A DNA stretch of 64,000 bases from Tubulanus polymorphus (lineage: Eukaryota; Nemertea; Palaeonemertea; Tubulaniformes; Tubulanidae): contig NC_134026.1 of the NCBI RefSeq assembly GCF_964204645.1, forward strand, positions 26,988,650-27,052,649, read 5' to 3'. The notes beneath the pieces were generated by a model. The model was not told where the DNA came from. It did no database searches and saw only the letters and a program-made list of their open reading frames with translations. How positions within the stretch are numbered: the first letter of the stretch is position 1; each line of letters starts with the position of its first letter. Position numbers and translations under genes: made by a program. This document shows positions 11,645-25,194 of the stretch, piece by piece.

Positions 11645-11746
11645 ATGATGCTGTTAGTAGAACGCGAGCACGGGGCTCGGTAATTGCACTGCAGAGATTT
11701 AAGAATCAGGGTTTGGAACGGGTGTGAGTAGTATAACAGGGAGATT

Positions 11747-13839
11747 ATGTCATCATCACAGGTTAGAAATTCAAAATCTGACTCGAGTGCAAGACCAACC
11801 AAACCCACAGTAGGAAGTAAAAAAACCGCTAGTGCTTCTGGAAAAGGTGCAAATAGCAGCCGCAGTGTTCAAAAAGGGAAACCTAGTAGTAAGAGTGATT
11901 TAAAAATAGATGAAAACAGTTTGAGAGATAATAATAGCGTTGTACATACGCAGTGTTGTGAACATTGTCCTGGCAAATCACAGAATACGATAAACGCGGT
12001 GAGGTTCTGTGTTATATGTTTAATGTTACTGTTCAGGATGAATTATATATGTTTAGAATTTAAAGATACAATAAATGCTTAAAATGTTCAGGCTGTTTAA
12101 TCAATTAATTTTGTTGGCTATTTCACATTGTACTTCAAATTGCATAATTTTATGATTGTAAAAATCCCTTAACCAAAAAATATCAATTCTCGAGTTGGAA
12201 ATGATATTGGTTTGAATGGCTTAAATCTTCGATGCACTTTCAGTACATCGAATATAATTGAATAGAATATTCTGGTAGATTGAACTACATAATGTAGTCT
12301 TCCGTACATGAAAACATATGATGTCTATTATAGTATTGTCATATGACATGGTCCTAGACTCTTTTCATGTGGAATCATAAAGCCTATTTTATATACCAGC
12401 ATATCAAGTTGATAACACGCTCAGTGGTCACCTCTGAACCAGTCATTTTATAACCAGCGGCGTTGTACTATCACGTGCTAGATAACGATATTGATTTATA
12501 TGCTGCGTGAATAGTGTTAGAATATCACTTGATTATTGCTTGTCACCGTCGAAACACCCAGTTGTGGTAATTTTTGTTCCTTTCTTCTCTTAGCAAATTG
12601 ATAACATGTCTGAGGCACGTGTACAGAAGCCTGCTCCTGTCTTCGAAGCAACTGCAGTATCTGAAAATGGAGAATTTGTCACTGTGAAATTGAGCGACTA
12701 CAAGGGAAAATATCTAGTTTTATTTTTTTACCCACTAGATTTGTAAGTAAAAATGTTTGAATTTTTTACTAAGTCAGTAAATGAATTGACAATGTTGATT
12801 AAAGAGCTGTCTTTTGGATTATTTTAGCACGTTTGTGTGTCCGACTGAGATAACTGCATTTAGTGATCGTGTCGAGGAATTCCGAAGTATTAATTGTGAA
12901 GTCTTGGCATGCTCAGTTGATAGCGAATTCAGTCATTTAACATGGTAAGTCCATAGTCCATGGAATTGATATACAGATGTTGCTTATTTGGTAGTTCATG
13001 TTTAATATAATGAAATCATGGAAATATCCGTGATATCGCTGTTGCTGTTATATTTCTATTCAAATGTTTTAATTAATTCAATTACTGTTAATTTGCGTAG
13101 TATCTAATAATTATAGCTAATCTACTGAATAAATCTAGGATATTATAGACATTTAGGTTACCGACTATTAAGTAAACGGTAGGGCCTATATTTTTTTTTC
13201 ATGTGTAACAGATCGTAATTATAATTGTATCGATTTGATGAATAATATCATGATTTTGTCTAGGATAAATACCCCAAGAAAGAAGGGAGGTTTGGGAACG
13301 ATGAAGATGCCTGTTTTGTCCGATTTAACTAAAGATATTTCCCGAAGATATGGTGTACTTCTCGAAGAACAGGGTGTTGCCCTACGGTAAGTGATGTTTC
13401 CTTTACTAATGAATCTCTCAAAACTGCTATCAATGATTACTTTACCGTAAAACTACCCTTTAGACCTACTCTATTTTTGTACATTCGTTATTGAATTGAT
13501 GTGTAATTCTAAAATTCTTATTTCAGTGGTTTGTTCATCATCGATGATAAAGGTATTTTAAGACAGATGACTGTTAATGATTTACCAGTCGGTCGCTCTG
13601 TCGATGAGACTTTACGCCTTGTACAAGCATTCCAGTTCACTGACAAACATGGAGAAGGTAGATACATAATTATCTCATTGATTTATCACTACTGTACATA
13701 TCTGATCAATAGTATTGAAGCAGTGATTACGGAAATACGTTATCTTTCTCTTTCAGTTTGTCCTGCTGGATGGAAACCCGGCGCAGATACTATCAATCCT
13801 AGCCCTAAAGAAAGTCAAGCTTTCTTTTCCAAGCAGTAA
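11747..13839 (+). CDS. Typical 2-Cys peroxiredoxin (PRDX1/2/4 class), possible N-terminally extended isoform
   Basis: Exons are 11747-11998, 12594-12742, 12828-12944, 13264-13386, 13527-13657 and 13757-13839. The conserved enzyme starts at ATG 12606 and is 196 residues long. Peroxidatic Cys50 is in FVCPTE, the resolving Cys near 171 in EVCPAGW, and the GGLG motif is present. It reduces hydrogen peroxide as a dimer that thioredoxin regenerates. The upstream exon is in phase and would add 88 residues: a Ser/Lys-rich disordered stretch and a cysteine cluster ([10 protein letters not shown]). This is not a signal peptide, unlike the PRDX4 extension. In the usual C-terminal YF motif the tyrosine is replaced (AFFSKQ). 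An upstream untranslated exon may give the short form. The core call is secure. The extension is inferred from frame and splice sites. Confidence 0.92.
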
Positions 13840-14069
13840 ATCAGATTTGAAGCCTACGATCAAAATAATTTAAACATAAATGTTGTTTCACATGTCATAA
13901 TTTTATGTTTGATGTTTTATAAGGTCAATTGTAATTACTGAATAAGACTAATCATGTACCCGGTTATATCAATTATTCAATGATTCCATTAAGCTCACAG
14001 TAGCTATGTACTTTTTTGATACAAGCCTGTATTCTGTCCCTTTTCTTTATGTGTTGAATGTGCTACTAG

Positions 14070-14075
14070 AATAAA
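14070..14075 (+). terminator. Putative polyadenylation signal of the peroxiredoxin gene
   Basis: AATAAA lies about 230 nt after the stop codon at 13839. Confidence 0.5.
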
Positions 14076-16056
14076 GGATAAAAAATACTAATTTACGCGT
14101 TTATGATTACTTATTGATTCGATAGCATAGTTGCCAAATATCTCCTCAATAGCTTTAGTTGATGAGAATTCTCACATATCTGAATGGACTCATAAAGGAT
14201 CTGCTGGATGTTTATCATATGGCCCGATATCATATACACCGGAACAAACCATTGAAATTCTGCTACTCTTTCTGCTAGAAATGTATTAACCCGATTCGGG
14301 TAAAGCGTCCACATACTGTGCAGTGTACTGAGCCTAACCCTGATGAGGAGGAGATATCCTTATCTGAATACATTCGAGTCAAGTTTTTTTAGTTGACATT
14401 CAATATTTCTTTTAAGCTTGAGGAATAAGCCTAATAGGATTACGTTACTAAATTCTGAATGTGTAGGTATTCATATTTTGTGTAAGGCAGACTTGGCAGC
14501 TGCAACGTTCAATAATAAGTGATAGATATGAAATGAGACAACAGCAGGTGCAACATATTCGAAAATAGCCTTTTCATGTTAGGGTAGACAAGACTTAGGA
14601 TACATAAATCATAACCTAATTTTCATTATGGAACATGTGGTTACCTTTCAGTACAATCTGTCACTCATTTCCAACTACTGATAGGACTATTATTGAAGTA
14701 CCAGTATAAAACAATCCATGTACACGTATGGTTTACATTTGAAGGAACAATACTTTCTTTTTCCAGTTCCTAGAGGCAGACCAAAGAATTCTGCAGATTT
14801 TGAACTCTGGATTGTTGTTTAAAGGCCACAGCTGTTGCACCACTTATGAACGCTATCTTGCATGGGTTTAGCCTTAGTCCATCATAAGAAATAACCTTTT
14901 GAAAATCCCCTCAAAGAAACAAGTCGCACAAGATTTTCAAAGTTTTCTGCCATTTATTTTCAACTGAGTATTTACAATTTTTTGGAATGTTTCATCACTG
15001 ATGGATGTACAATTGTTGCATAATATTTACAATATCATGTTAGAAAATTAATTCCCTGGCAACCATATTTAATAGCACATCTCTTAATAATTCTCAGACA
15101 TAAGAAAAGTACCTGGGAAAAGTTACTTTCAATGTATGTTTGATTTGTTGATGGACGACCTGTAGAACTATAGCACATTTAATAATAAAAGAATATCAAA
15201 CTTCAATTCCAATAGGTACAAATTTCTTAGTTGCTATACTGGCATTCATTCGAACTTCAAAAGATGGCGTAGAACACAGTGGTGGCCATATCACAGGACG
15301 GAGTGATCGAAACAATAGTAGCATAGTTCCAAAACAACTTTTCACCTAAGCAGGTTTGTGTAACAAGAAATTAAGTGAAGTGTGTAACAAACGAAATCAT
15401 TAACAAATGGACATACTATTCCTTTTTTGAAGTTGCAATTTCTAACTAACAAATGATAAACAGACGAACTAAGTATTCACTTTATGCATTTTACTTCGAT
15501 CAATGCCATTTCATCGAAAGTACAAAGTTTTCATTCTATGTGAATAGTATACGGTGGATCAGCAGTTTAGTTTTCTGATGATCTGTCGATGGCTTGGACG
15601 GATCAGATCTGTATCTGCCACCACTAATCTCATGGTACTTAGCTGTCTAGCATTGAAAGACCCGATACTATTTTGAAGGGGATAGAAAGAGCAGAAAAAT
15701 AGTGTCACGTGAACACAAATTCTATTGTGCAATTGTACAGATAACAACCAACAACATTAACAAGACAATAAAACAAAACTAAACGTGAATCTGTACAGAT
15801 ATTTGACAGATATATTGGTCCCACTCAACCAGACCCAAATATTGTATGGATCTTCGCCTTGTTTATATCACATCAATCTACTGAACACCAAAAATAGAAT
15901 CTTACATATACACTTGGCTGTGTAAGATCCACAACTAAACACTTAATTTAAGTAGTATGACAAATGCATCAATGTTAAATTTTACAGAAAAATGACAAGA
16001 TTTTCACATTCATGGATGTTGCAAAAGTAGAAAAAATACCTTTAGTCTAAGCTATG

Positions 16057-16062
16057 TTTATT
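16057..16062 (-). terminator. Putative polyadenylation signal of MAP3K1
   Basis: TTTATT on the plus strand gives AATAAA on the minus strand, about 360 nt past the MAP3K1 stop. Confidence 0.35.
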
Positions 16063-16422
16063 CAAAATGATTTTTATCATCTCATTACAGAGAAGATATT
16101 CGAAAAATATTTGCTTAACCAGATCAATAAACTTTCATCGAAGATTATGAGCAGCTCCAGAAAGAACTCGTGTGATTACTTTCACCTAGCGAAAACTAAA
16201 GCAAAATAGGTGAAAGAAAACCTCACTAAATGTTCCATACATCGATATTACACAGTTCATTAAATGCAGCTCCTCTCCGAAAATTGAAAATGAGAGGAGA
16301 ACAAACCACTCATGAGTGTTTTATCAAATCAGCCTAATTCTAGAGTCGTGGAAGCCATTGCACAAACCCTATCAGGTTAAAATCGTTAAAAGACCCCTTA
16401 AAATTTGGCTCTATGAACATTT

Positions 16423-19400
16423 TTATACATGGCTATCTGATAATGCTGCCTTATAATTAGTGAACAGTGAATGTTGTAGTAGGTCCTTCGATGTAGGCCT
16501 CTCATCAGGATTCTTTTCAAAACAACGAAGAATGAGATCTCGAACCGGAGGTGAAACATAGTCAGGTACAGGAGGTGGCTTGGTAGCCGAGGCAATCTGA
16601 AAAATTGAACATAGAAATTTATGATGGTACATTCAACATTACTGTCAATTTATTTTCAGTCAACAAAATAAGACAAACCTTGAATATGAGAGCTAGATGA
16701 TTGGATAAATCACTGGCACCCCACGGTGGTTTAGCAGTTACCATTTCTATCATTACACAACCAATACTCCAAATATCACAACTTCTACCATAATCTTCTC
16801 CCCTCAAAACCTGAGATAGATATGTTTCACATGAATCAAATGTGATGATTGAATGATAGAGAGTGAACTGCATCTAGAAAATGAATTACTTACCTCGGGG
16901 GCCATGAATGCAATCGTCCCTAATAGCTGGCCTTTAAATTCACCAACCATTGTGGCTTGGGCAGATAATCTTCCAGCAGCTCCGAAATCAGCAATTTTCA
17001 CCGTTTGTCCAGTGCTGTCAACAAGCAGATTTGCTCCTAAAAGAAACAAGCGTTTTTAGAAATATCAATCTATTGAATAATGTGTCAATATAAAATTCTA
17101 GAATCTGTGTCATTGTACTAGTTTCAAGAAAGTCTGTCATTGACATCGAGGTCAATGTCATGTCAAGTTACAATGTCAAAGATTGGATGTACCTTTAAGA
17201 TCTCGATGAATCATTTGCTTATCATGTAGATAGGCTAACCCTAAGAGGACTTGTTGAGTGTAGTTGATAACTACTTGTTCAGAAAACGCACCGTACTTAG
17301 AGAGAAGATACGCCACAGAGCCACCTGTGAATGGAATATATTATAAACAATTTAATGCCATGTCTGTGCATTGCAAAGGACTCAAGCAAAAACAGTTGTA
17401 GACTTACCAGACATCCACTCAACAAACATGTTAAAGTGTACACCTTCTTGCGTTGCTCCAAGAATACGGACAACATTTCTATGATTCATTTTGGTCATCA
17501 AATCAATTTCAGCCTTGATGGCTTCAACGACCTTCTCTTGTTCGGAATCAGAGTTGCGACAAAAAGCAATCTGGAAGATCAGACAAATTTGTTCAACTTT
17601 TTATTTTCATTAGTCAATTAAATCAAAGGAGCCTACTATGTGTGATTATCAGTTATTTTACCTGTTTCACAGCAACAATAACTCCTGATGTTGTGTCCCT
17701 CGCTTGATAACATGAACTGAAAGCACCAGTACCAAGTAAAGCACCTTTCACCCAATGTTTGTTTTCTTGGTACAAACAATTTCCAGTAGTTTCTGAATCT
17801 GTAGTTATTTTACCATCAACGCATTCTTCATCTTCAGGCTAGAATGAACAGATTTATTGTGAAATAAAGGAGACCAGGTTGTTTCCTTTACTGACACAAG
17901 TCCTTCAGTCAAAAATGAGCCTAATACCTCTGGTTGAATCCTGATTGTGACAACATTCTCGTCCGGACCTCTAGAGAGACCATGGATGTAAGGCAGTTTA
18001 TCTAGTGGCTGTGCTGAAATCTCTAATGCTGAAACAATTGCCTCAGCTTCTTCTTTGTCAATTTCTTGTTTGCATAGTAACTTGCTTCTGTCATGAAATG
18101 CTAAAATATGAGAAATAAGAAAATGTTATGCACTAAACTTTTTACTATTACTACCACCAATTTAAAAATATTATTCATAACTAACCTTCTATTGCCTCCA
18201 ATGGTGGCTTTGTCAGATTACGCTTTGGAGAAGCAATTTCAGTTCTGAAACAAATCTGTTTGTCTTCAGGAGTTGTTGGTGAAAATGGATTATCCGACCA
18301 ATCCCCAGTTAGTTGGTTTCTGCTAGCAGGAAGGCTGATGGTTTGATGATTATAGCCGGATTGATACAATGCTCTATCTTGTAATTCAATATATTTCTCA
18401 TTCGTGATGTTAAGTTTTGGATTAGATGAATACTTTTTAATCGGAGAAAAGGCAACACGTTTAGATTTTGGAGTTTGAGAATTCTTTCTGACATTTTCTT
18501 TATTTTGCACGAGATCTTCTTTGCTGCATGATCCTTTGAGTGAACTCTGCTGTCTGGCCACTGGAATTTGTGACTTTTTGGCTGAATTCGTAGGCAGAGA
18601 ATTTCTCCGTTTCGTCAATGGTGAATTCGGAGGAGGTTTATTTCCTTTAACATGACAGTCGCGATCATAAGCTGGTTCCTTTTTAACAAGAAGAGTCACC
18701 TGTTGAGCAACGGTGAATTCGTTTGCAACAACAGCTAGACGTTTCTTCATTCTAAGATGTAAACCATGCTCCAAACGACTTAACATTTGCTCAACCTCTT
18801 GAAATACAGATTTCACGTGAGCAGTTAATCTGGAACCGATGATGAATACTCTCCGTGCCATTTTACCGATTCTTATATGCGAGTTGTCAACCTCTGCCAA
18901 TGCAAACCTTAATACAGACATCATGCGATGATAATTACTAGGAAGTTCACAACTGTCTGTAACACCGCTATCAGATGAAGACACTTGACGTTGTCTTCCA
19001 TGCTGCCTTAAAATAAACTGCGATGGAAAATTGTCTAATAGTTTATCTAACATCGACATTCGTCCAAGTAACCACTGCCACTGAACACTGTTATGAGGGT
19101 AATCCTGAACAATGCAACTTATAATGAAGTCAATTCCATCCAATCCTTTAGATTCTGAAAAAATAAATAATTCCATGATGCACAACAAGAACCAGATGGT
19201 TACACACACTGAGACTCAATTAGCGGTATCTATTTCCAAATTACCTGATTTTCCAACTTTCCTGCCAATGGCTAACTCGCCTTCCTGTGCTTTAGCAAGT
19301 TCGAGAATGGTAGACATGGACAACTGACTAGTTTTCCTGGAAATGGAGATCAAACTAATATATGTTATGGGACCTGGAATGGAGTGTCACCACTACTCTC

Positions 19401-22400
19401 TGGCAGAGGCAATGCATACCTGTTGCTATCAGTACACTTAATGAGGATGGTATCAATTATTGGACGCAAAAGACTTTGAATCCATTCTAGTTCCTCATAA
19501 CTGGAGCATATGATGTTACCAAGCAAACTTCTTAATGTTTTCTGAAATAGAAAATTTTGTTCATTGTCAACTACAGAATTTACATATTTCTCAATAGAAT
19601 CAAATTAAGAAAATTATATTTCTGCATATTTCATATTCTGTACTTACAAGGGCTGCCACAAAAACTTTATAGACAGGATCTGCACAAACCATTGACAACA
19701 TGTTACAGCAGCACTCAATCATTTGACCTCGCTGACTTTGTGGTTTGACTCTAGCATCTGCTGATAATTGGGAGTTCATACGCTGCATCAAATGTTTCAG
19801 AGCCGTCTCTCTTAAGTTCCAATCTCGTGAGAAAAGACAAGACACAAGATCTTCTCCAAAAACCTGAAAAAATTGACGCAATTGATTTAATTTTCAATCT
19901 AGAGGTATTCATTTAGAATCTGTCTATCAGGAAAATGAAATTTATATACATACAACAATCCAAGGTTTAGCGAGTTCTAGATGTTCTTGTGGAATGGATT
20001 CAGCACGTGGAAGCCGACAATCAAGTAAATCATCCACATCAGGAGTTTGAACTCGCGTTCCATCTAAACTATCAACGTCATCACTACAACTGTTATCCAT
20101 TGTTGTCAAACTCCATTCTGTACGACATAGTGGACAAATCAATGGATCACCTTGAAGTTTACACTCTTCAAACCCTAAAACATGATAAATAATGAATGAT
20201 GTATACCAAGGTATTAGGATTTTGATATGGATTCAAAGAATCAAACTTACAAATTGCGATACAATGATGGTGCAGTTTATTTTGGCAACCTTGGTCACAT
20301 TTCACTAAGCTTTCTCCATCTATCATTTCTAGAAGACAAATGGGACATATTTCTTCTTCATCATCTTTGCTTCTGAAAAATTAAGTTTCAACAATGATGT
20401 ATAGGCTATAACATGTAGAACACTGCTCGGATATTAAATGAAGGTGCCTGTTAACTAACCTATCACTGAGAAGGCTTTCTTGAGAAGCTCTCGTTTCAGC
20501 TAAGCGATCTACCTCAGTAACACGCTGTTTTGATTTTTTAACTTTCTTGTCACCGTTACATTGTTTTTTGCGTCGTTCATTGTAATTTATGAACAGGGTA
20601 TCAACTTCAAAGTTTTTCAAGGTCCTCCGCCAAAGTAATGGATCATGTTCCGACACTTGGAAGACGCGCAACATCACAAATAGTATATGAATACAGTGAG
20701 GCCCTCTTCCACAGCTACATGTCTGAAAGAAAACTTAACTTCATCAGTCTTCATTTTGTGATATTGCTAATATCGCAGAATCATCAGTTATTTCAGTTTG
20801 TCTACATAAGTAAAACCCTTTTGATTTACTCACTTGGGGACCAATGATGATTCTGAATTTGTGATCAGGTGAATCACCACCTATCAGTAAAGAATTGGGT
20901 CCGCTTTGTTGTAGGAGATATAATCTAGCGCGAAGAGCCTTTTCTACTCGTTTTGAAGCAGTATCAGCTGAAAGACCACTCTCATTTCCATTTGGTGAAG
21001 GTGTCCTACGCCCTGTGCTGTTACTTCGCGCCTGACAAAATATAAAACTTGATTATCAATCAATTATCAATACGTATATACAAACGAAGTGATAGTTGCC
21101 TAGAAAACAAGGAAATCAAAAGATACCAAAGGTGGCTTGAATCCATTAAATAACATACCGAACAATTGGATTTCCGGCGCTGACAAGGTGATACCGGTTG
21201 TCTATTCAGAACCTGTCTGGAGAAAGCATTCTCCGCACTAGGTGAAGGTGTTCTCACATGTTTCTTTGGACTGCTACTATAGTTCGATGAACTCTAAAGA
21301 CAGTTGAAAACAATCATCATTATAATTAACTTTATTTCCTGAAACAATTACGACAAAATGTACGAACATGAATTTATGAAGATTCAATAGTCTAGGTAAA
21401 TTATTACAGAGATAAATAATTAGATGTAGGCCCTCGTTATAATGAAACAGCAGGGAATTTCAATAAAGGAAATCCTTGTGCATTTATCACCCTACAAAAC
21501 TCAATTTCCATCTTCTTATATCTCAACATCATCAACCGCTATCATCCATGGATAGATTCAAAGATTGAAGGCAGTTTTTCAGCGTATTTCTATGGTTTCG
21601 TAATGACTGATAATCACAAAAGCGTGACTTCAATCAATTTACACAGAGAATTCATAGTTGTAGCTGTCAGGCTATTTCTGATTATCAGTTATTCATTTTT
21701 TAGTCGAGTCTGATATTATACTAACCGAACTGCTCGTTGATACCAGGTGTAAAGCATTTGGCTTCGCTATCTGCAATGAGAAAACACTTTTATTGATTGA
21801 TAGATATTTTACATTTTTTGGGAAAACAAATTATCAAAACTCTGATAACATTTATCAGTAGTACTGTATCTATTTTACATGCCATTGATTAACAAAATTT
21901 CAATTTGGATGTAAATTCTATCAATGGTGGATTAAACGCTACAATACTGAACAGATTACTGATGAATGAGTTGCTGATTTTCAAAGATGCATCATTGCGT
22001 GCATGATGCCGATCGTGCTGAACCAATAAGAACTATAGTCTCCATGGTTTCCTTGGTGAATTACGAGCTAGCAAAAATCAAAGACTACATTGAATACTAT
22101 ATGATTAATTATTGATAAAATTCAGTCATCACGTAGTAATGCTGTATTGTGCCATCTCCTTCCTTAGGTACCTATCTATGATTCGATAAGCACTTACACC
22201 CTTTTAAGAATGAAAAAGACTTAATACATCTAAGGAATATTCGAAAAGCTATAAGTACTGGTAATACATTTTCAGTTTTCAATCAAAATATCTGGGGCAT
22301 AGACCTTGTACCGGTATTGTTTATTCAATAAAATCAAACAGAACCAGATGTAGTAGCCAGCTCCACCCTTTATAATAGGGATACATTTGCTGTGACTCAC

Positions 22401-24320
22401 AAGACCAGGTGATACTTATAATACAGCCATATAACAGAAGATACGTTAAAATAGCGTTGTAGAACAAAGAACTGAGAACGTGCGATCTATGAAATTCAAA
22501 TGTTAGATTTGTAAAAGTTTGATTCATAGGTGGCTTGTTCTGTCATCTCTTCAGTAGCTGGAGCCGTGTAGTACGATATAGCTTCTGTAGCCACAAGTTG
22601 TAATGTTGCTATGGTGATTATATACACATTATGGGTGGGGTCGGTTTATCAGAACGGGTTCAGTATCGTTAATCACTGTAAGGAATTACTCTGATACGCG
22701 CGATAACAATGACAAATCATCTCTTCAAATTTTGGAGAAATCTAATGCCGAAACACTACTGTATTCAAAATAAAAACCTCTATGCTTCTTGTAAATGATA
22801 TTTGAAGTACAGAACTTTATTCAGTGGCTTTTGAAATGAACAAATTTCACCATTGCTTAAAATTTCCTAATTTTCAAAACCTTAATTCTTTTAAGTCAAT
22901 ATCCCTTATCCAGGCAATATTGCACAATACTTGAAATCTTTTCAACTATTCAACCCCTACACAAAGGTGCAGTTATTGCACTGCCCATAAACTATATGGT
23001 AGCTGGCCTATTCATTAAGGTGTATAAAGGTAATGCACATAAAACTCTATTCTATAGCTGCGCGTGACACGGCTGGAATTCTCAGAATGTATCGATTTTC
23101 AATAGTACGCCATAGTTTCCATATATGGTATGAAAGCCTGTTATAATAGTTATACTAATAATAATATAAATGCTTACCACTGGTCCTTTACTCTTTCGAT
23201 CAGTGCTGTCTTTTTTCCAAGCTGTCGTTTTCAACCTTTCTCTAATTTTGCTATCTTGTAGTCGATCATCTTTGCCCCATTTTTTCTCCTTCCCAAATCT
23301 ATAATGATCGAAATGTTGACAATATCGTAATACAAACCTCACATTAAAATTTCCATAGCGATTCTGTTTTCAAAAAAACCATCTGAACATATTATCACTA
23401 TACTAAATCAACTTTTTCCTTATACTAATTATAGAACATAATTCTGAAGCCATAAATTATAGATTATGAACAGGGCTCACTAAAATGATAGCCTATATCC
23501 ATTCTAGTAAAAGATAATACAGTAATACAAAGTCCTAATAAATGGGCTCATGGACTGATTCTAACTTGGGTGTGGCGGTAGTAGGCCTACCGTATTCCAT
23601 GTGATTTTGATTTGGGCACATATTGTCACCGGTATGGTCAAATCCTAATTTCTCTTTCAATGAACCAAATCTCAATCTTATCGAGAAGCTTAAAAGTAAG
23701 TGCGCAATAGCCATCTGAAAGCTAAATTTTTTTTTACATCACAGACGACAATATACCCAGTATAATACATGATCTATAGCTTACATATTGAAACAACGCC
23801 AACAGGAAAAATAAGCACAGCTGTGCACATTGTGGCTTCGAATATCATTATTATAACTCTCTATGCAGCAATAAAGAATTATTGTATTCAAACGCATATG
23901 CCTGCATTGAAAAATCTACCAACCAGAACAGTCTTTGTAACTTACAAAGTTTCTTACTCAAAAGATAAGCAAAATAAGAAAATGATTTATAGCCTAAATT
24001 ATAAGTTGATTATAACATCGAATCGCCAATCTCCTTCAATTAAAAGTATTTTTGCCATTTGGACAGGCTAGGCTGAAACTAAGTAGCATCGTCATATAAA
24101 ATAAACTGCAAGTTTTAGTAACAGTTAGTGAGTTACGGTACCTTTCAACAGGAGATTCGACCCGAGGCTCGGCATCACGTTCCGCTGGAGCAGAAGCCAA
24201 TGATCGGATGGAACCGTGACTGTGCCTTCGACATATTCTTGGAGTTGATGGAGAAGACTGATCCGAAATATTTAACAGACTTTCACGAGAACCGGATGGT
24301 GTTAGAACTTTTGTAGCCAT
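16423..24320 (-). CDS. MAP3K1: MAP kinase kinase kinase 1 (MEKK1) with SWIM and RING zinc fingers
   Basis: Nineteen coding exons from ATG 24320 to the stop at 16423 join in phase into 1258 residues: 24142-24320, 23178-23298, 21726-21770, 21159-21293, 20834-21031, 20460-20722, 20251-20372, 19954-20174, 19648-19863, 19420-19541, 19245-19336, 18186-19154, 17928-18100, 17662-17838, 17408-17570, 17193-17324, 16894-17036, 16679-16810 and 16423-16596. Domains in order: basic N-terminus ([14 protein letters not shown]), SWIM finger ([11 protein letters not shown], about 228-240), RING ([10 protein letters not shown] to ICPLCRTEW, about 318-385), an ARM-like helical region (500-700), a disordered Ser-rich linker, and a C-terminal kinase (981-1250). 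The kinase has GTGAFSS, VAVKQ, HRDLKGAN, ADFGAAG and MAPE, so it should be active. MEKK1 phosphorylates MKK4 and MKK7 to drive JNK signalling, and its RING acts as a ubiquitin ligase. Human MAP3K1 is about 1500 residues; here the N-terminus and linker are shorter. Confidence 0.96.
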
Positions 24321-24886
24321 TACAAGTGAAGAAGCGGATCATGTTCGCTTGCAACAAAGAAATACCGTAGCACTTTTTAGCACAGACTCCGAGTCCCGTT
24401 TTATGTAAATCCGCGCGAAATTCTAAGATGCTTTTAAAACAGTTTAAATACGAAATCAGACACCTTGTCAACTAAATGAACCCCTTCTAATACGTTCTCC
24501 TAACACTTAAAAAGCCGACCAGCAGCTTCATGCGAAAATATGAACTTTAAACTCGTGTTAGGGCGACTGGCTTCACCCACGGTATCTCAATGTGATGTAC
24601 ACACACACACATGTGCCACATGTTCGATCAATGGAATGACATTTCTAGCCTCGCTGTCGATCTCCAATGTATGACCTCATATCTATTTATAGTAACAAAA
24701 TATTTACCGAGTTGCGAATCAAAACTTCCATTTTAAATCTATATGATATGATATAGTATCTAAATTGTATAAATAGGTCGATTTCGTATGTTTTCAACGT
24801 AATAATCACTAACGGAAAGGATTTGAAGAGAGCTCCTCATTAACATAAATAAACAGCAGCTCGTCAAGCACGTTGTTTCCGGTGTT

Positions 24887-24929
24887 TGACAGACATGCGG
24901 AAGTATTTTGATAGACATGCGGAAGTTTC
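24887..24929. repeat. Tandem duplication, two copies of about 21 bp
   Basis: Two adjacent units share the core AGACATGCGGAAGT with a few differences on either side. No function is evident. Confidence 0.7.
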
Positions 24930-25194
24930 GAACGCGTTCCGCGGTTACGATATGTCCCCAGTTTGCGGCATTGTACATAAAATTCTACATTTTTCATGAT
25001 TTTGAGTAGTTCTCTTGCGTAGCATTTACGAACACGGGACACATCCACTGAAATGTTGATTCCCAATCGAAGATCATCGATCAGTCACACTTTCTTTATT
25101 AAAAAAATTCAATCAATATTTCATCATTTTATTCATTTGAGGAATACGTGTAACCAGCAGCAGCAACAACAGCACTGTTCCTTGTATGTATCTG

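Larger units (their letters stand above)
9049..11746. other. TRAFD1 3' UTR and peroxiredoxin upstream region
   Basis: 2.7 kb without a convincing coding exon. AATAAA at 9150-9155 may end TRAFD1. A GC-richer island near 10430-10530 precedes a consensus-like donor (TTATGTAAGT, near 10550) and could be an untranslated first exon of the peroxiredoxin gene. An X-box-like site lies at 11631-11644. Confidence 0.4.
13840..16422. other. Convergent 3' region of peroxiredoxin and MAP3K1
   Basis: 2.6 kb with no supported coding exon. AATAAA at 14070-14075 (+) fits the peroxiredoxin 3' end, and TTTATT at 16057-16062 (AATAAA on the minus strand) fits MAP3K1. The remainder is AT-rich unique-looking sequence. 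Confidence 0.5.

Noticed and set aside
23769-24071. 100-aa plus-strand ORF inside the first MAP3K1 intron
   Set aside because: It is AT-driven, with many Ile/Lys/Tyr/Thr residues, no domain and no splice context. It is most likely chance.
24128-24316. Plus-strand ORF over the first MAP3K1 exon
   Set aside because: It is a shadow of the real minus-strand coding exon 24142-24320.
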